This document shows positions 44,640 to 54,069 of a stretch of 64,000 nt of DNA, in pieces. A program made the position numbers and the translations under genes. Location: positions 1,612,001-1,676,000 of the forward strand of contig OY762289.1 of assembly GCA_963665495.1 (NCBI GenBank), written 5' to 3'. Every line of letters begins with the position of its first letter. Position 1 is the first letter of the stretch. The notes under the pieces are model-generated. The model worked only from the letters and a program-made list of their open reading frames with translations. It was not told where the DNA came from and searched no databases. The DNA comes from G963665495 sp963665495 (GTDB lineage: Bacteria; Desulfobacterota; Desulfovibrionia; Desulfovibrionales; Desulfovibrionaceae).

Positions 44640-45113
44640 ATGAACAAGCTGGAACAACACCGGTTGAGTGCTGCGGGTTATAAAGTCGGTTTTCTGTCCC
44701 GGACATGCAATACGTTGCTTAGCCGTTGGCTGGAGCCTTATGGAATGGGGCCTGCTCAGGTGGGCATTCTGACATATGTGCTCGAACGCGGGAGTGCAAC
44801 GCAGGATGAAATATCACAACAGCAGCGGACAGACCCTGCGGCAACAGCCAGGGCCTTGAGGGCTCTGGAAAAGGGGGGCTTTATTTCGCGCTGTGAAAAT
44901 CCGGAAAATCGCAGAAAGAAATTGGTTTTTCCCAGCCAGAAAGCACGGGATGCCGCGGAGGAGCTGGTTGCCGTCCTGGTAAAATTGGAGCAGCAGCTTT
45001 ACCGGAACTTTTCTGCCGAGGAAAAGGGAAACGTGCTACAACTGTTGGACAAAATGACTGAAAATGCTCTCGCAGTGCTGAAAGGTGGGGCCCCCTTAGA
45101 TGAAGGTAAATAA
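44640..45113 (+). CDS. MarR-family transcriptional regulator
   Basis: 157 aa from ATG 44640 (GAGGGG upstream; an ATG ten codons earlier is possible). Winged-helix DNA-binding core: MGPAQVGILTYV, ATQDEISQQQRTDPAATARALRALEKGGFISR, then a wing with ENRRKKLVF and a C-terminal dimerisation helix. It overlaps the efflux gene by 14 bp, so it probably represses its own promoter and the transporter in response to a drug-like ligand. Confidence 0.88.
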   Translation: MNKLEQHRLSAAGYKVGFLSRTCNTLLSRWLEPYGMGPAQVGILTYVLERGSATQDEISQQQRTDPAATARALRALEKGGFISRCENPENRRKKLVFPSQKARDAAEELVAVLVKLEQQLYRNFSAEEKGNVLQLLDKMTENALAVLKGGAPLDEGK

Positions 45114-46482
45114 GTACGCAATTCTTTTTTCCATGACATTCACACAGTTCGTGGTGCCCTATATGCTTTCGGCCGTTGGTGTTTCACTTCCGGTCATAGG
45201 CAGGGAATTTCAGGCCGGAGCAACGGTTTTGACCCTGGTTGAAACGGCTTTTATCGGCTGCACCGGCATGTTCATGCTTCCTTTTGGCCGCCTCTCGGAT
45301 ATGTACGGACGGGAGCCTTTTTTCCTTGCAGGGTTGAGCCTGTTCACATTGAGCACTTTTCTGATGCCATTGAGTCCGAACATGGCTTTTCTGATTGGTA
45401 TCCGGATGCTGCAAGGCTTTGGCGGCGCCATGCAGGTATCCACCGGGCTGGCTATAATTTCCGAAGCGTTTCCTCCGGGTGAGCGGGGCAGGGCTTACGG
45501 CATAGCATCCGCAGGCGTATATCTCGGGATATCCGTAGGGCCCACTTTGGGCGGACTGCTTACCACCCATTGGGGTTGGCGGTGGATTTTTTATTCAGGG
45601 GCTCCTTTCTGTCTGCTCACATTGCTCCTTTCATTTCGTACGCTGCCTCTATCCCGTATCCGCAAAAGCAAAGAAGTGTTCGACTGGGGAGGAACGCTGT
45701 TGAATATGCTCTGTATCGGGTCCGGGGTGATCGGAGGAGCCTTTTTCGATCATCTTTTTGGTAAAATCGCTTTCGGTTCAAGTCTTTTTTTTCTAGCGGG
45801 ATTCATTTTCTGGGAGTCCAGAGCCCCTTTTCCTTTGGTCTCGTTACGCTTGTTTCGTGAAAATAAAGATTTTTCCTACGGGTGTGCCGTACAGTTCATA
45901 AATTATTCCGCTACGTTTGGAGTTACTTTTTTATTTAGCCTTTATCTCCAGTATGTGCATGGGCTTAGTGCCTTCCACGCGGGAATGATTCTGGTTGTCC
46001 AACCTGTGATCCAGGCCATTCTTTCGCCTTATTTCGGCAGAATGTCCGATAAAGTTGCTCCTGATCGTCTGGCCTGTGCGGGCATGGCTTTGGCGACCGT
46101 GGGGTTGGGTGTTTCCCTGGCCATTGGTATGACGAGCACCACAAGCCTGGTACTGACAATTTTAGTTTTACTTGGTTTTGGGGCTTCCATGTTTGCCGCT
46201 CCCAATATGAGTATTATAATGGGGAGTGTCGAGCCCGAGCAGTACGGAGTGGCGTCCGCTATGACCGGAGCAATGCGGACTGTGGGTATGATCGCGAGCA
46301 TGACTTTTATTGCTCTGATCCTTTCGTTTTTCGTGGGGGCGGAGGTCATAACCGTAGAAAACAGCTCGAGCTATATGCAGGCCATGTCCATTGCCCTGGT
46401 GGGGTTACTTGTTTTCAGCCTATTTGGTACGGCCCTTTCTTTTAAAGGAATTACAGGGGTATCCGTGTTGCAAAGAAAGTAG
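45100..46482 (+). CDS. MFS multidrug-type efflux transporter
   Basis: 460 aa with about 12-14 membrane helices. Motif A appears as FGRLSDMYGREPFF near residue 64, and GFGGAMQVSTGLAIISEAFPPGERGRAYG follows near 105 in short pieces. This fits DHA2/DHA1-like drug:H+ antiporters. It is translationally coupled to the MarR-type regulator. The substrate is unknown. Confidence 0.85.
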   Translation: MKVNKYAILFSMTFTQFVVPYMLSAVGVSLPVIGREFQAGATVLTLVETAFIGCTGMFMLPFGRLSDMYGREPFFLAGLSLFTLSTFLMPLSPNMAFLIGIRMLQGFGGAMQVSTGLAIISEAFPPGERGRAYGIASAGVYLGISVGPTLGGLLTTHWGWRWIFYSGAPFCLLTLLLSFRTLPLSRIRKSKEVFDWGGTLLNMLCIGSGVIGGAFFDHLFGKIAFGSSLFFLAGFIFWESRAPFPLVSLRLFRENKDFSYGCAVQFINYSATFGVTFLFSLYLQYVHGLSAFHAGMILVVQPVIQAILSPYFGRMSDKVAPDRLACAGMALATVGLGVSLAIGMTSTTSLVLTILVLLGFGASMFAAPNMSIIMGSVEPEQYGVASAMTGAMRTVGMIASMTFIALILSFFVGAEVITVENSSSYMQAMSIALVGLLVFSLFGTALSFKGITGVSVLQRK

Positions 46483-46594
46483 CTTTTTCAGATATTTTTT
46501 TGTATGTTTGTCAGGCATTGTTTTATTACGGGACAACAATATTATGATGTATACGTACAGTTGTAGAGTCTTTTAGGGGGGGAGTAGGTATAGA

Positions 46595-47710
46595 ATGTCG
46601 GATTTTAAGGGTTCAGTCCAGACTTTGGTTTTTCCTGTCTCGGCTGGGGGACGGTCTGTTGTCTCGTGTCCCAGCTGTGGTGCGCGCAACGAACTTGATG
46701 TTTCTCGTTTCAAAAAACGAACTATCCCTCTGAGGTATACGTGCAGTTGCGGCAATTCTTTTCCTTGTCTTTTCAATTTTTCACCAACACAGGCGAACAA
46801 TGGCCGTGTCGTTTCTGAAAAATCCGACCTGGCCGGTGAGGCTGTGCCCATTGCAGATATTGCCACGGGACTGGTTTCTTCGCAGGACCGGGGAGGGGCT
46901 GCAGGGACAAAAAAAGCACAGGTTGCTGCTCCTGGGACATTGGCCGCACCAGCCGGAAAACAGATGCCAGCTCAAACGCGGTCTCCCCGGACAGAGGGGA
47001 CTATTCTGACCGTTCCTGTGGATGGTCAGGGTAGAGCCCGGATAGTCTGTCCGCATTGCAGCAGGGCCAAAGTCTTAACAATAAAGACGGGGCAGTTTTC
47101 GGGGCAGGCGATTCCGGTGACCTGTGGCTGCGGCGAATCTTTTTCATGCCGGTTCATTCCACAACAACGCCTTGCAGCCGTGGGCAAGCGTAATGTCTAT
47201 TTTCCCCTGCTACAGGGGGAATTTTCCGGTAAAGAGCCTTTGGTTTTTCATGTGGATTCCAAAGGTGAGGCCACGATTATTTGCCCCAGCTGCAACAATT
47301 ACAAGATTATTATCCCTTCCGAGGACCAGTGCCTGAACGGCATGTGTGGCTTTCGTTGCAAGTGCGGCGCACTCTTTCCTTTTAAAATCGACTTTCGCCG
47401 GGCCTACCGTAAACCCGTGGATTTGGAAGGGACCTTCTATAATTACCGGCAGAAGGAAAAAGGGGAGCTGCGCGTCAAAAATCTTTCTCTGGGCGGTATT
47501 GGCATTTATGTTGATAACGGGTCCCTGGGCGGCGTACATGGCATCAAAGTCGGTGATATTCTGGAGGTGTCCTTTTGCCTCGACGATGCCATGCACAGTG
47601 AGGTCAATCGCCGGGTAAAAGTCCGGACAATCAGCGGGTCCACTTTGGGGTGCCAGTTTTCGGACCAGAAAGCCCACGACAAGGAATTAGGATTTTATCT
47701 GATGGCCTGA
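46595..47710 (+). CDS. PilZ-domain protein with three zinc-ribbon repeats
   Basis: 371 aa. Three CxxC…CxCG units (CPSCGAR with CSCGNSF; CPHCSRA with CGCGESF; CPSCNNY with CKCGALF) occur at ~25-60, ~148-185 and ~225-262. A Pro/Ala/Gln-rich linker separates the first two. The C-terminal PilZ domain (~265-371) has RRAYR (RxxxR) and NLSLGG (NxSxxG), the c-di-GMP binding residues. The arrangement suggests a c-di-GMP responsive protein with metal-binding modules. It stands alone, 112 bp after the MFS gene. Target unknown. Confidence 0.8.
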   Translation: MSDFKGSVQTLVFPVSAGGRSVVSCPSCGARNELDVSRFKKRTIPLRYTCSCGNSFPCLFNFSPTQANNGRVVSEKSDLAGEAVPIADIATGLVSSQDRGGAAGTKKAQVAAPGTLAAPAGKQMPAQTRSPRTEGTILTVPVDGQGRARIVCPHCSRAKVLTIKTGQFSGQAIPVTCGCGESFSCRFIPQQRLAAVGKRNVYFPLLQGEFSGKEPLVFHVDSKGEATIICPSCNNYKIIIPSEDQCLNGMCGFRCKCGALFPFKIDFRRAYRKPVDLEGTFYNYRQKEKGELRVKNLSLGGIGIYVDNGSLGGVHGIKVGDILEVSFCLDDAMHSEVNRRVKVRTISGSTLGCQFSDQKAHDKELGFYLMA

Positions 47711-48027
47711 TTTCGCTTCTGACTCCAGATCCGCCTTTTTCACTCTCAATGAGTTTCCTTATCGCCTCCAGAAGGCCTTTTCGTTTATCCTGTTTGATCG
47801 TACCCCTTCCGGCTGGCTTCCATTGAGTTTATTTTTCCGTATTTTTTTCTGTTCTTTACCACCTGTCTTATGAATTGTGATTTTTTTTCATAATGATTTC
47901 AGGTTGTAAGGTGTTGCTGTCTTTTAGCTTGTTCAAGAAAAATGAAAAATGCGCGGAATAAAGTTCGTATATGATCAAAAACGAAAATCATCATGGTTTT
48001 CCCTCCTGAGTTGATGCAGAACTGAAA

Positions 48028-48058
48028 AATAATATGTTCACTTATCGACAATATTATT
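48028..48058. promoter_or_regulatory. AT-rich dyad upstream of dhaK, possible operator
   Basis: AATAATAT (48028-48035) and ATATTATT (48051-48058) form perfect 8-bp arms with a 15-nt spacer, 38 bp before dhaK. The position suits a repressor or activator site for the dha operon. The rest of 47711-48095 shows only a weak GCCT/AGGC hairpin with a short T run near 47786-47801. Confidence 0.4.
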
Positions 48059-48095
48059 CTTTTATTGTATTGATTTTACATGGAGGGCTCGAAGA

Positions 48096-49154
48096 ATGAA
48101 AAAACTGATCAATGACGTGGAAAGTGTGGTAAAGGAACAACTTGAGGGCATGGCGCTCGCGCATCCTGAACTGAAAGTTAACTTTGAACCCGATTTTATC
48201 TGCCGGGCTGATTCCCCCGTACAGGGTAAGGTAGCTCTTGTATCCGGTGGCGGTTCCGGACATGAACCCATGCATGGCGGTTTTGTAGGCAAGGGAATGT
48301 TGGATGGCGCATGCCCCGGCGCCGTGTTCACCTCGCCCACTCCTGACCAGATGTACGAATGCGCCAAAGCCGTGGACAGCGGTGCCGGCGTGTTGTTCAT
48401 CGTTAAAAATTACACAGGGGACGTAATGAATTTCGAAGCGGCGGCTGAGCTGGTTGCTGCCGAAGGCGTCAAGGTTCAGAACATTCTGATTGATGACGAC
48501 GTAGCCGTAAAAGACAGCCTTTACACCGCAGGCCGACGCGGTGTGGGCACCACGGTACTGGCGGAAAAAATCGTCGGCGCAGCCGCAGATGCAGGATATG
48601 ACCTGGATAAATGCGCGGATCTGTGCCGTAAAGTGAATCAGTACGGCCGTTCGTTCGGCGTGGCTTTGACCTCTTGTACGGTGCCCGCCGCGGGTAAACC
48701 CACTTTTGAACTCGGCGAAGGCGAAGTTGAAATGGGTATCGGCATCCATGGCGAGCCAGGAACCCATCGCATGCCCATTAAATCCGTCGATGAAATGACT
48801 GAGTACGCTGCCTTGCAGATTATCGACGATCCTGCCTACACCCGCACCGTACGCGAATGGAACGGAAGCGAATGGGCCGATAAGGAACTTACCGATACGC
48901 CTTTTGCCAAAGGCGATAAGGTCATTGCTTTTGTCAACAGCATGGGCGGTACGCCGCTTTCCGAACTGTACGCCGTGTACAGAAAACTTGATGCAGTTTG
49001 CAAAGCCAAGGGATTGACCATTGTCCGCAATCTCATTGGTCCGTACATTACGTCGCTGGAAATGCAGGGTTTTTCCATCACTCTCTGCAAAGCGGATGAT
49101 GAAATCCTGAAGTTTTGGGATGCCCCTGTAAAAACCCCCGGATTGATTTGGTAA
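48096..49154 (+). CDS. dhaK: DhaK: dihydroxyacetone kinase, substrate-binding subunit
   Basis: 352 aa. The domain shows VSGGGSGHEPMHGGFVGKGM near residue 50, IVKNYTGDVMNF near 105 and the covalent substrate His in IGIHGEPG near 218. DhaK binds dihydroxyacetone as a hemiaminal. TGGAGGG precedes the ATG. It starts a PTS-type operon with dhaL and dhaM, in which phosphate comes from DhaM via DhaL-ADP. Confidence 0.93.
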   Translation: MKKLINDVESVVKEQLEGMALAHPELKVNFEPDFICRADSPVQGKVALVSGGGSGHEPMHGGFVGKGMLDGACPGAVFTSPTPDQMYECAKAVDSGAGVLFIVKNYTGDVMNFEAAAELVAAEGVKVQNILIDDDVAVKDSLYTAGRRGVGTTVLAEKIVGAAADAGYDLDKCADLCRKVNQYGRSFGVALTSCTVPAAGKPTFELGEGEVEMGIGIHGEPGTHRMPIKSVDEMTEYAALQIIDDPAYTRTVREWNGSEWADKELTDTPFAKGDKVIAFVNSMGGTPLSELYAVYRKLDAVCKAKGLTIVRNLIGPYITSLEMQGFSITLCKADDEILKFWDAPVKTPGLIW

Positions 49155-49334
49155 TTAAAACCACCCTGAGCTCATTATAGATTACGCAGGCGCGAAAAGA
49201 GAACTTTCGCGCCTGCGTCTCCCCTTTTTTTGCTGGTTGACGCCCCAAGGCCGCAAGTTCATTATTACGTAACATGAATCGCGTATCGCGGTTTTCTGAT
49301 CACACATTTTTAGCGTCATCCTATGGAGGATCAA

Positions 49335-49964
49335 ATGCCCATGAACAAAGCCCAACTTATCAGCTGGCTCGGCAAATTGGCGGCAGTATACGCCGAGAAA
49401 AAAGAATATCTTACAGAACTGGATGCCGCCATCGGCGACGCTGACCACGGAATCAACATGAATCGTGGCTTCGGCAAGGTTATGGAAAAATTGCCCGGCG
49501 TGGAGGACAAGGACATCGGCACCATCCTTAAAACAGTGGGCATGACGCTCATGTCCAGCGTGGGCGGTGCCAGCGGTCCGCTTTACGGAACGTTCTGGAT
49601 GAAAGGCGGCATGCAGCTGGCAGGCAAAGAAGAACTTTCCGCAACGGACTTTTTGAGTCTGATTCAGGCCGGTGTTGACGGTATTTTGCAGCGAGGACGA
49701 CCGGACTTGGGCGACAAGACCATGTATGACCTCTGGGCGCCGGTACTCGATGTTTTGAATAAATGCGCTGCAAACGGCGACGACATCCCGGCAATGGTGG
49801 ATGCGGCTTTGCCCGTGGCGGAAAAGGCTCTGGCGGATACCATTCCCTTGCAGGCAAAAAAAGGCCGCGCCAGCTATCTGGGCGAACGTTCCATCGGCCA
49901 TCAGGATCCCGGCGCGACTTCTTCCTTTTATATACTTGAAACATTGAAAGAAGCACTGCAGTAA
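49335..49964 (+). CDS. dhaL: DhaL: dihydroxyacetone kinase, ADP-binding subunit
   Basis: 209 aa from ATG 49335 (GGAGG five bases upstream; an ATG 12 bp earlier overlaps the ribosome site). Signature LDAAIGDADHGINMNRGF near residue 32 (Mg-ADP binding Asp residues) and SSVGGASGPLYGTFW near 75, with GRASYLGERSIGHQDPGA near the end. It carries ADP that is rephosphorylated by DhaM. The gap to dhaK is 180 bp, longer than usual. Confidence 0.92.
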   Translation: MPMNKAQLISWLGKLAAVYAEKKEYLTELDAAIGDADHGINMNRGFGKVMEKLPGVEDKDIGTILKTVGMTLMSSVGGASGPLYGTFWMKGGMQLAGKEELSATDFLSLIQAGVDGILQRGRPDLGDKTMYDLWAPVLDVLNKCAANGDDIPAMVDAALPVAEKALADTIPLQAKKGRASYLGERSIGHQDPGATSSFYILETLKEALQ

Positions 49965-50055
49965 CGAACTGTTCGCCAATTTTTAACCGGTTGTATACAA
50001 AGTTTGGCGTATAAAAAAGAATCAGTGCAGGCTGTAGCAGTTTTTTTGAGGTTTT

Positions 50056-50132
50056 CAGGGACCTTTTAGCCGCGAAATTTGGATAGTATTTCCGGGCTTC
50101 TTGCGTCATGAGGCGTCTGCAAAAGGTCCCTG
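50056..50132. repeat. perfect 12-bp inverted repeat around a 53-bp core
   Basis: CAGGGACCTTTT (50056-50067) and AAAAGGTCCCTG (50121-50132) are exact complements. The pair sits in the gap between dhaL and dhaM. It could be a small mobile repeat, a processing hairpin or a transcription attenuator inside the operon. Confidence 0.55.
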
Positions 50133-50175
50133 CGTATCGGATGTGTTTATTTGATTCCCCCGTGGAGTATACAAT

Positions 50176-52671
50176 ATGGTTGGATTAGTTATTGTTTCTC
50201 ATAGCCAGAAGCTGGCGGAAGGCGTGCTGGAACTTGCCGGGCAGATGACCCGCGGATCTGTCATTATGGAGGCGGCAGGGGGGATTGATGATCCTGATAA
50301 TCCCATTGGCACCGATCCTATGAAGGTTATGATGGCCATAGAGTCCGTGGCCGCGCAGGCTGAAGACGGGGTGTTGGTGATAATGGATCTGGGCAGCGCT
50401 TTGATGAGCGCAGAGACCGCTCTGGATTTTTTGTCCGACGACATAAAAGCAAAAGTGCGGCTTTGCTCCGCGCCTATAGTCGAAGGCACAATGGCGGCAG
50501 CGGTTCAGGCTTTGGTGGGAGCTTCGTTGGAAGAGGTCAGCGCGGAAGCCGGAGTGGCCTTGAATGTGAAAATCCAACAGCTTGCGCCGATAACCGGGGA
50601 AAGTGTGCCGACTGAGGTGTCCGGCCAGGATGTTGAACCGGTAGGCGAGGAATTGACACTGGAACTCGTCATTCACAACAAACTCGGCTTACACGCGCGT
50701 CCGGCTGCGAATCTTACAGCCACTGCCGGTAAATTTAAATCCCGTATTATCATTCGCAAAGATGGCGACAGCGCATCCGCTAAAAGTTTTAACCAGGTGG
50801 CCCTGCTGGCGGTAAAACATGGAGATACCATTACCATCGCTGTGGCCGGACCTGACGCCCAGGAAGCAGTCGAAGCATTGCGTACGTTGTATGAAAACAA
50901 TTTCGGTGAACGTGATGAGGATGTTGCCATTCTGACTCAGGAGCCTGAAAAATCCGTTTCGGCAAGCGTAGAAAAGGGTGTTTTAGGAGGAGCGCCGGCC
51001 TCGGAAGGCTATGCATTTGGTCCGGCCTATGTGCATGAAGCCGTTTTGCCCGAAGTTGAACGGCAGGATATTTCAGATACGGATGGCGAAATACACAGGC
51101 TCGACCTGGCCATCGAGTCCGCGCTGGCCGATATTCGCACCGTGCAGCGGGAGACGGAAAAGGTCTCCGGCAAGGCCAATGCCGCAATTTTTGAAGTCCA
51201 CCGGATGATGTTGGAAGACAAGGAAATGCGCGACAAGGCTGCGGCAATGATTTCGGATGAAAAATGCGATGCGGCTTTCGCCTGGTTTCAGGTGATGGAG
51301 CGTATGGCTGCAAATTACCGGAAGCTCGAAGACAGCTATATGCAAGCCCGTGCGGCGGATGTTGTGGATTGCGGCGGTCGTGTTTTGCGTCTGCTGACCG
51401 GAGAAGGAGCCCCGGCCATTCATTTGGAAACAGAAGCCGTGATCATTGCCCACGACCTGACGCCTTCCGACGTTGCGGGTTTTGATCCGGACATGGTTTT
51501 GGGCATTGTCACGGAAGTCGGCGGCGCTACTTCCCATGCGGCGATTTTGTCCCGCTCTCTGGGAATCCCCGCAGTTATTGGTACGGGTTCCGTCCTTGCG
51601 CAGGTGTCCCAGGGACAAATGGTCGCTCTGGATGGTGCGGCGGGCAAGGTTTGGACTGAGCCGGACAAGGCCGTATTGGAATCCATTGCGCAAAAACGGG
51701 ACGAATGGCTAGCAGCGCGTACGGAAGCCAAAGCAAAGGGGGCTGCCCCGGCGATTACCGCTGACGGAACGAAAATTCTTGTCATGGGCAATATCGGCAC
51801 GCCTGCGGATGCGCCGCGCGTGTTGGAATTCGGTGCCGATGGAGTGGGGCTGTTTCGTACGGAATTTCTGTTTCAAGACCGCGACCAGGCCCCGGATGAA
51901 GACGAACAGTACGCGGCGTATGTGGCTGCTGCAAAGGCCATGCAAGGCAATCCCGTGATTATCCGGACCCTGGATATCGGAGGAGACAAGCCGGTTAAAT
52001 ATCTGGATATGCCTGTCGAAGCCAATCCTTTTCTCGGCGAACGGGGCGTACGTTTTTGCATGGCCCGGCCGGATTTGTTCCGGACGCAGTTACGCGCCTT
52101 GCTCCGCGCGGCCAGCGAGCAGAATATCTGGATCATGTATCCGATGATCTCGGGTGTGGCTGAACTTGGTGAGGTCCTGGATTTTCAGGCCCAGGCGCAA
52201 AAAGCCCTTGCGGGTGAAGGTGTTCAGTTCGCGGGCAAGATCAAGACAGGGATCATGATTGAGGTGCCGTCTGCGGCGGCAGAAGCTGTCAAGCTGGCTG
52301 CCATGTCTGATTTTTTCAGCATCGGCACCAATGACCTCACGCAGTATGTCATGGCCGCGGATCGCGGCAACAAGTCGGTTTCGAAGATCGGCGACAGCCT
52401 CAACCCGGCGGTGCTGCGGATGATCAAAATGACCTGCGACGCAGCCAGGCATGCGCAGATCGAAGTGGGCATGTGCGGCGAGCTGGCCGGAAACAGTCAG
52501 GCTACTCCGTTGTTATTGGGGCTCGGGCTGGATGAATTGAGCATGAGCGGTCCGTCCATTCCGGCAGTCAAGGAAGCCGTCCGCTCGCTTAGTCTTGACC
52601 AGTGCCGTACGCTTGCTGAAAAAGCCCTTACGTTGCGTTCCGGAGACGAAGTCCGCGCGCTTCTGAAATAA
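50176..52671 (+). CDS. dhaM: DhaM: EIIA-HPr-Enzyme I fusion for dihydroxyacetone kinase
   Basis: 831 aa, longer than E. coli DhaM (~470 aa). Residues ~1-135 are the EIIA-like DhaM domain with the acceptor His in IVSHSQK (residue 9). HPr follows at ~157-245 with His173 in LGLHARPAAN. A complete Enzyme I follows (~275-830), with the phospho-His in GGATSHAAILSRS and the full C-terminal PEP-binding barrel (RTLDIGGDKPVKYL; FSIGTNDLTQYVMA; GMCGELAG). It can therefore take phosphate straight from PEP without a separate Enzyme I. It follows dhaL after 211 bp and ends the operon. Confidence 0.92.
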   Translation: MVGLVIVSHSQKLAEGVLELAGQMTRGSVIMEAAGGIDDPDNPIGTDPMKVMMAIESVAAQAEDGVLVIMDLGSALMSAETALDFLSDDIKAKVRLCSAPIVEGTMAAAVQALVGASLEEVSAEAGVALNVKIQQLAPITGESVPTEVSGQDVEPVGEELTLELVIHNKLGLHARPAANLTATAGKFKSRIIIRKDGDSASAKSFNQVALLAVKHGDTITIAVAGPDAQEAVEALRTLYENNFGERDEDVAILTQEPEKSVSASVEKGVLGGAPASEGYAFGPAYVHEAVLPEVERQDISDTDGEIHRLDLAIESALADIRTVQRETEKVSGKANAAIFEVHRMMLEDKEMRDKAAAMISDEKCDAAFAWFQVMERMAANYRKLEDSYMQARAADVVDCGGRVLRLLTGEGAPAIHLETEAVIIAHDLTPSDVAGFDPDMVLGIVTEVGGATSHAAILSRSLGIPAVIGTGSVLAQVSQGQMVALDGAAGKVWTEPDKAVLESIAQKRDEWLAARTEAKAKGAAPAITADGTKILVMGNIGTPADAPRVLEFGADGVGLFRTEFLFQDRDQAPDEDEQYAAYVAAAKAMQGNPVIIRTLDIGGDKPVKYLDMPVEANPFLGERGVRFCMARPDLFRTQLRALLRAASEQNIWIMYPMISGVAELGEVLDFQAQAQKALAGEGVQFAGKIKTGIMIEVPSAAAEAVKLAAMSDFFSIGTNDLTQYVMAADRGNKSVSKIGDSLNPAVLRMIKMTCDAARHAQIEVGMCGELAGNSQATPLLLGLGLDELSMSGPSIPAVKEAVRSLSLDQCRTLAEKALTLRSGDEVRALLK

Positions 52672-52715
52672 CTGCCGTCCGGCAGGTCCTAAAATATCAT
52701 TATCAAATTTGCAGG

Positions 52716-52753
52716 CTCTGTTGCGTATTGGTACTCTCCAATACGCAACAGAG
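52716..52753. terminator. strong hairpin after dhaM
   Basis: CTCTGTTGCGTATTGG (52716-52731) and CCAATACGCAACAGAG (52738-52753) are a perfect 16-bp stem with a 6-nt loop. No U run follows, so it may be a terminator assisted by another factor, an RNA-stabilising hairpin, or a repeat. It lies 45 bp after the dhaM stop. Confidence 0.5.
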
Positions 52754-52969
52754 AAATATGCGGCTTAAGTCTGGATGGTAAAAAGGCTTGGGTTATGTGC
52801 TGTATTTTTGGGAGAAATCTCCCTGAAATTCTAGTGCATTTTTACTTATAAATAGTATAGCTCCGGTGGCTAAAGAATTTTTTGGAAAAGGTGCTTTAGA
52901 ATCTCCAAAATTTTTAACTGAAAATAATATTCAATATTATAGACTGTTATGGGTTAACTACCCGCGAGT

Positions 52970-53014
52970 CCAGGGGGGCGTTCCCCCCTGGCGGGGTTTG
53001 GGGCAGAGCCCCAA
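52970..53014. repeat. tandem palindromic (REP-like) hairpins
   Basis: CCAGGGGGG/CCCCCCTGG around CGTT (52970-52991), then TTGGGGC/GCCCCAA around AGA (52998-53014). Very GC-rich in an AT-rich gap. It looks like a dispersed extragenic palindrome and may also terminate transcripts from either side. It lies directly after the end of the mbfA-like gene. Confidence 0.6.
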
Positions 53015-53040
53015 TTATATCATTTCAACGTTAAACTGCT

Positions 53041-54021
53041 CTAGCCGCCGCCGATAAGAGCACCGGCCGCGAACACCAGCGAGCCTCCCAGTACGACCTG
53101 GAACGCCGCCCGCCAGAAGGGCGTATCCATGTAGCGGTTCTGAATCCAGGCTATGGACCAGAGTTCGGTAAACACCAGCACAAAGGCGATGATGGTGGCT
53201 GTCCAGAAATGCGGAATGAGATAGGGGAGAGCGTGGCCCAGTCCGCCCAGGGCCGTCATGACGCCTGAGGCAATTCCGCGTTTGCCCGGACTACCGCGTC
53301 CCGACAGTTCGCCATCGTCGGAAGCGGCCTCTGTGAACCCCATGGAAATGCCCGCGCCCACACTGGCGGCCAGGCCGACCAGGAATGTGGTATGCGTGTT
53401 CTGCGTGGCGAAAGCGGTCGCAAAAATCGGCGCAAGGGTGGAGACAGAGCCATCCATAAGTCCGGCCAGTCCGGGCTGCACCCAGGTCAGCACAAATTGC
53501 CGGTGCGCGGCATGATCTTCTTCGCTGCGGTCATCGTCCTTAAGGTATTTGGCCTCCAGACTGTCGGCGAGTTTTTCATGGTGCGCCTCCACCGTTGCCA
53601 GATCTCCCAGAAGGCGGCGGGTGTCGGCATCGGAGCAGCGATCTGCGGCTTTGCGGTAGAACAGCTCGGACTGACGCTCCATCTCGCGTACTTCATTGCG
53701 AATACGTTCCAAACCCAGGTTTTCTATCAACCAGACAGGGTTGCGCGTATAGTATCCCGACACATGTTCGCGGCGAATCAAAGGAATCACATCGCCGAAA
53801 CGTCGTTTGTGCATGGCAATCAGCTGGCGGCGATGGGTGTCCTCTTCTGCGGCCATCTCTTCAAAAATATTTGTTGAAGCGGGAAAATCGTTGCGCAGCC
53901 GTTCGGCGTATTGCCGGTAGATACGCGCGTCGTCCTCTTCATTCGAAATTGCCAGGGCCAGAATTTCTTGTTCTGAAAGATCTGAAAAGCGGCGACGTCC
54001 GCTACCCAGTCCGGGAATCAT
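53041..54021 (-). CDS. mbfA: membrane-bound ferritin/VIT1-type iron exporter (MbfA-like)
   Basis: About 326 aa from ATG 54021 (GGAGG GAGATC upstream). The N-terminal ferritin-like domain (~20-165) has di-iron ligands in EEDDARIYRQY, FEEMAAEEDTHRRQL and VEAHHEKL. The C-terminal VIT1/CCC1 domain (~170-326) has membrane helices beginning VQPGLAGLMDGSVS and GISMGFTEA. In rhizobia the MbfA family exports iron under iron excess. It is 48 bp after the Nramp gene on the same strand, so one operon may balance metal import and export. Confidence 0.85.
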   Translation of the reverse strand: MIPGLGSGRRRFSDLSEQEILALAISNEEDDARIYRQYAERLRNDFPASTNIFEEMAAEEDTHRRQLIAMHKRRFGDVIPLIRREHVSGYYTRNPVWLIENLGLERIRNEVREMERQSELFYRKAADRCSDADTRRLLGDLATVEAHHEKLADSLEAKYLKDDDRSEEDHAAHRQFVLTWVQPGLAGLMDGSVSTLAPIFATAFATQNTHTTFLVGLAASVGAGISMGFTEAASDDGELSGRGSPGKRGIASGVMTALGGLGHALPYLIPHFWTATIIAFVLVFTELWSIAWIQNRYMDTPFWRAAFQVVLGGSLVFAAGALIGGG

Positions 54022-54069
54022 GATCTCCCTCCAATAATCCAATAGTGTTGTAATCGCATTATGTTATCC

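Noticed and set aside
48054..48767. 237-codon minus-strand frame opposite dhaK
   Set aside because: Fully antisense to dhaK, which is unambiguous by motifs.
52866..53057. 63-codon plus-strand frame after dhaM
   Set aside because: Runs through the palindromic repeats into the opposite-strand gene; no ribosome site or conserved features.
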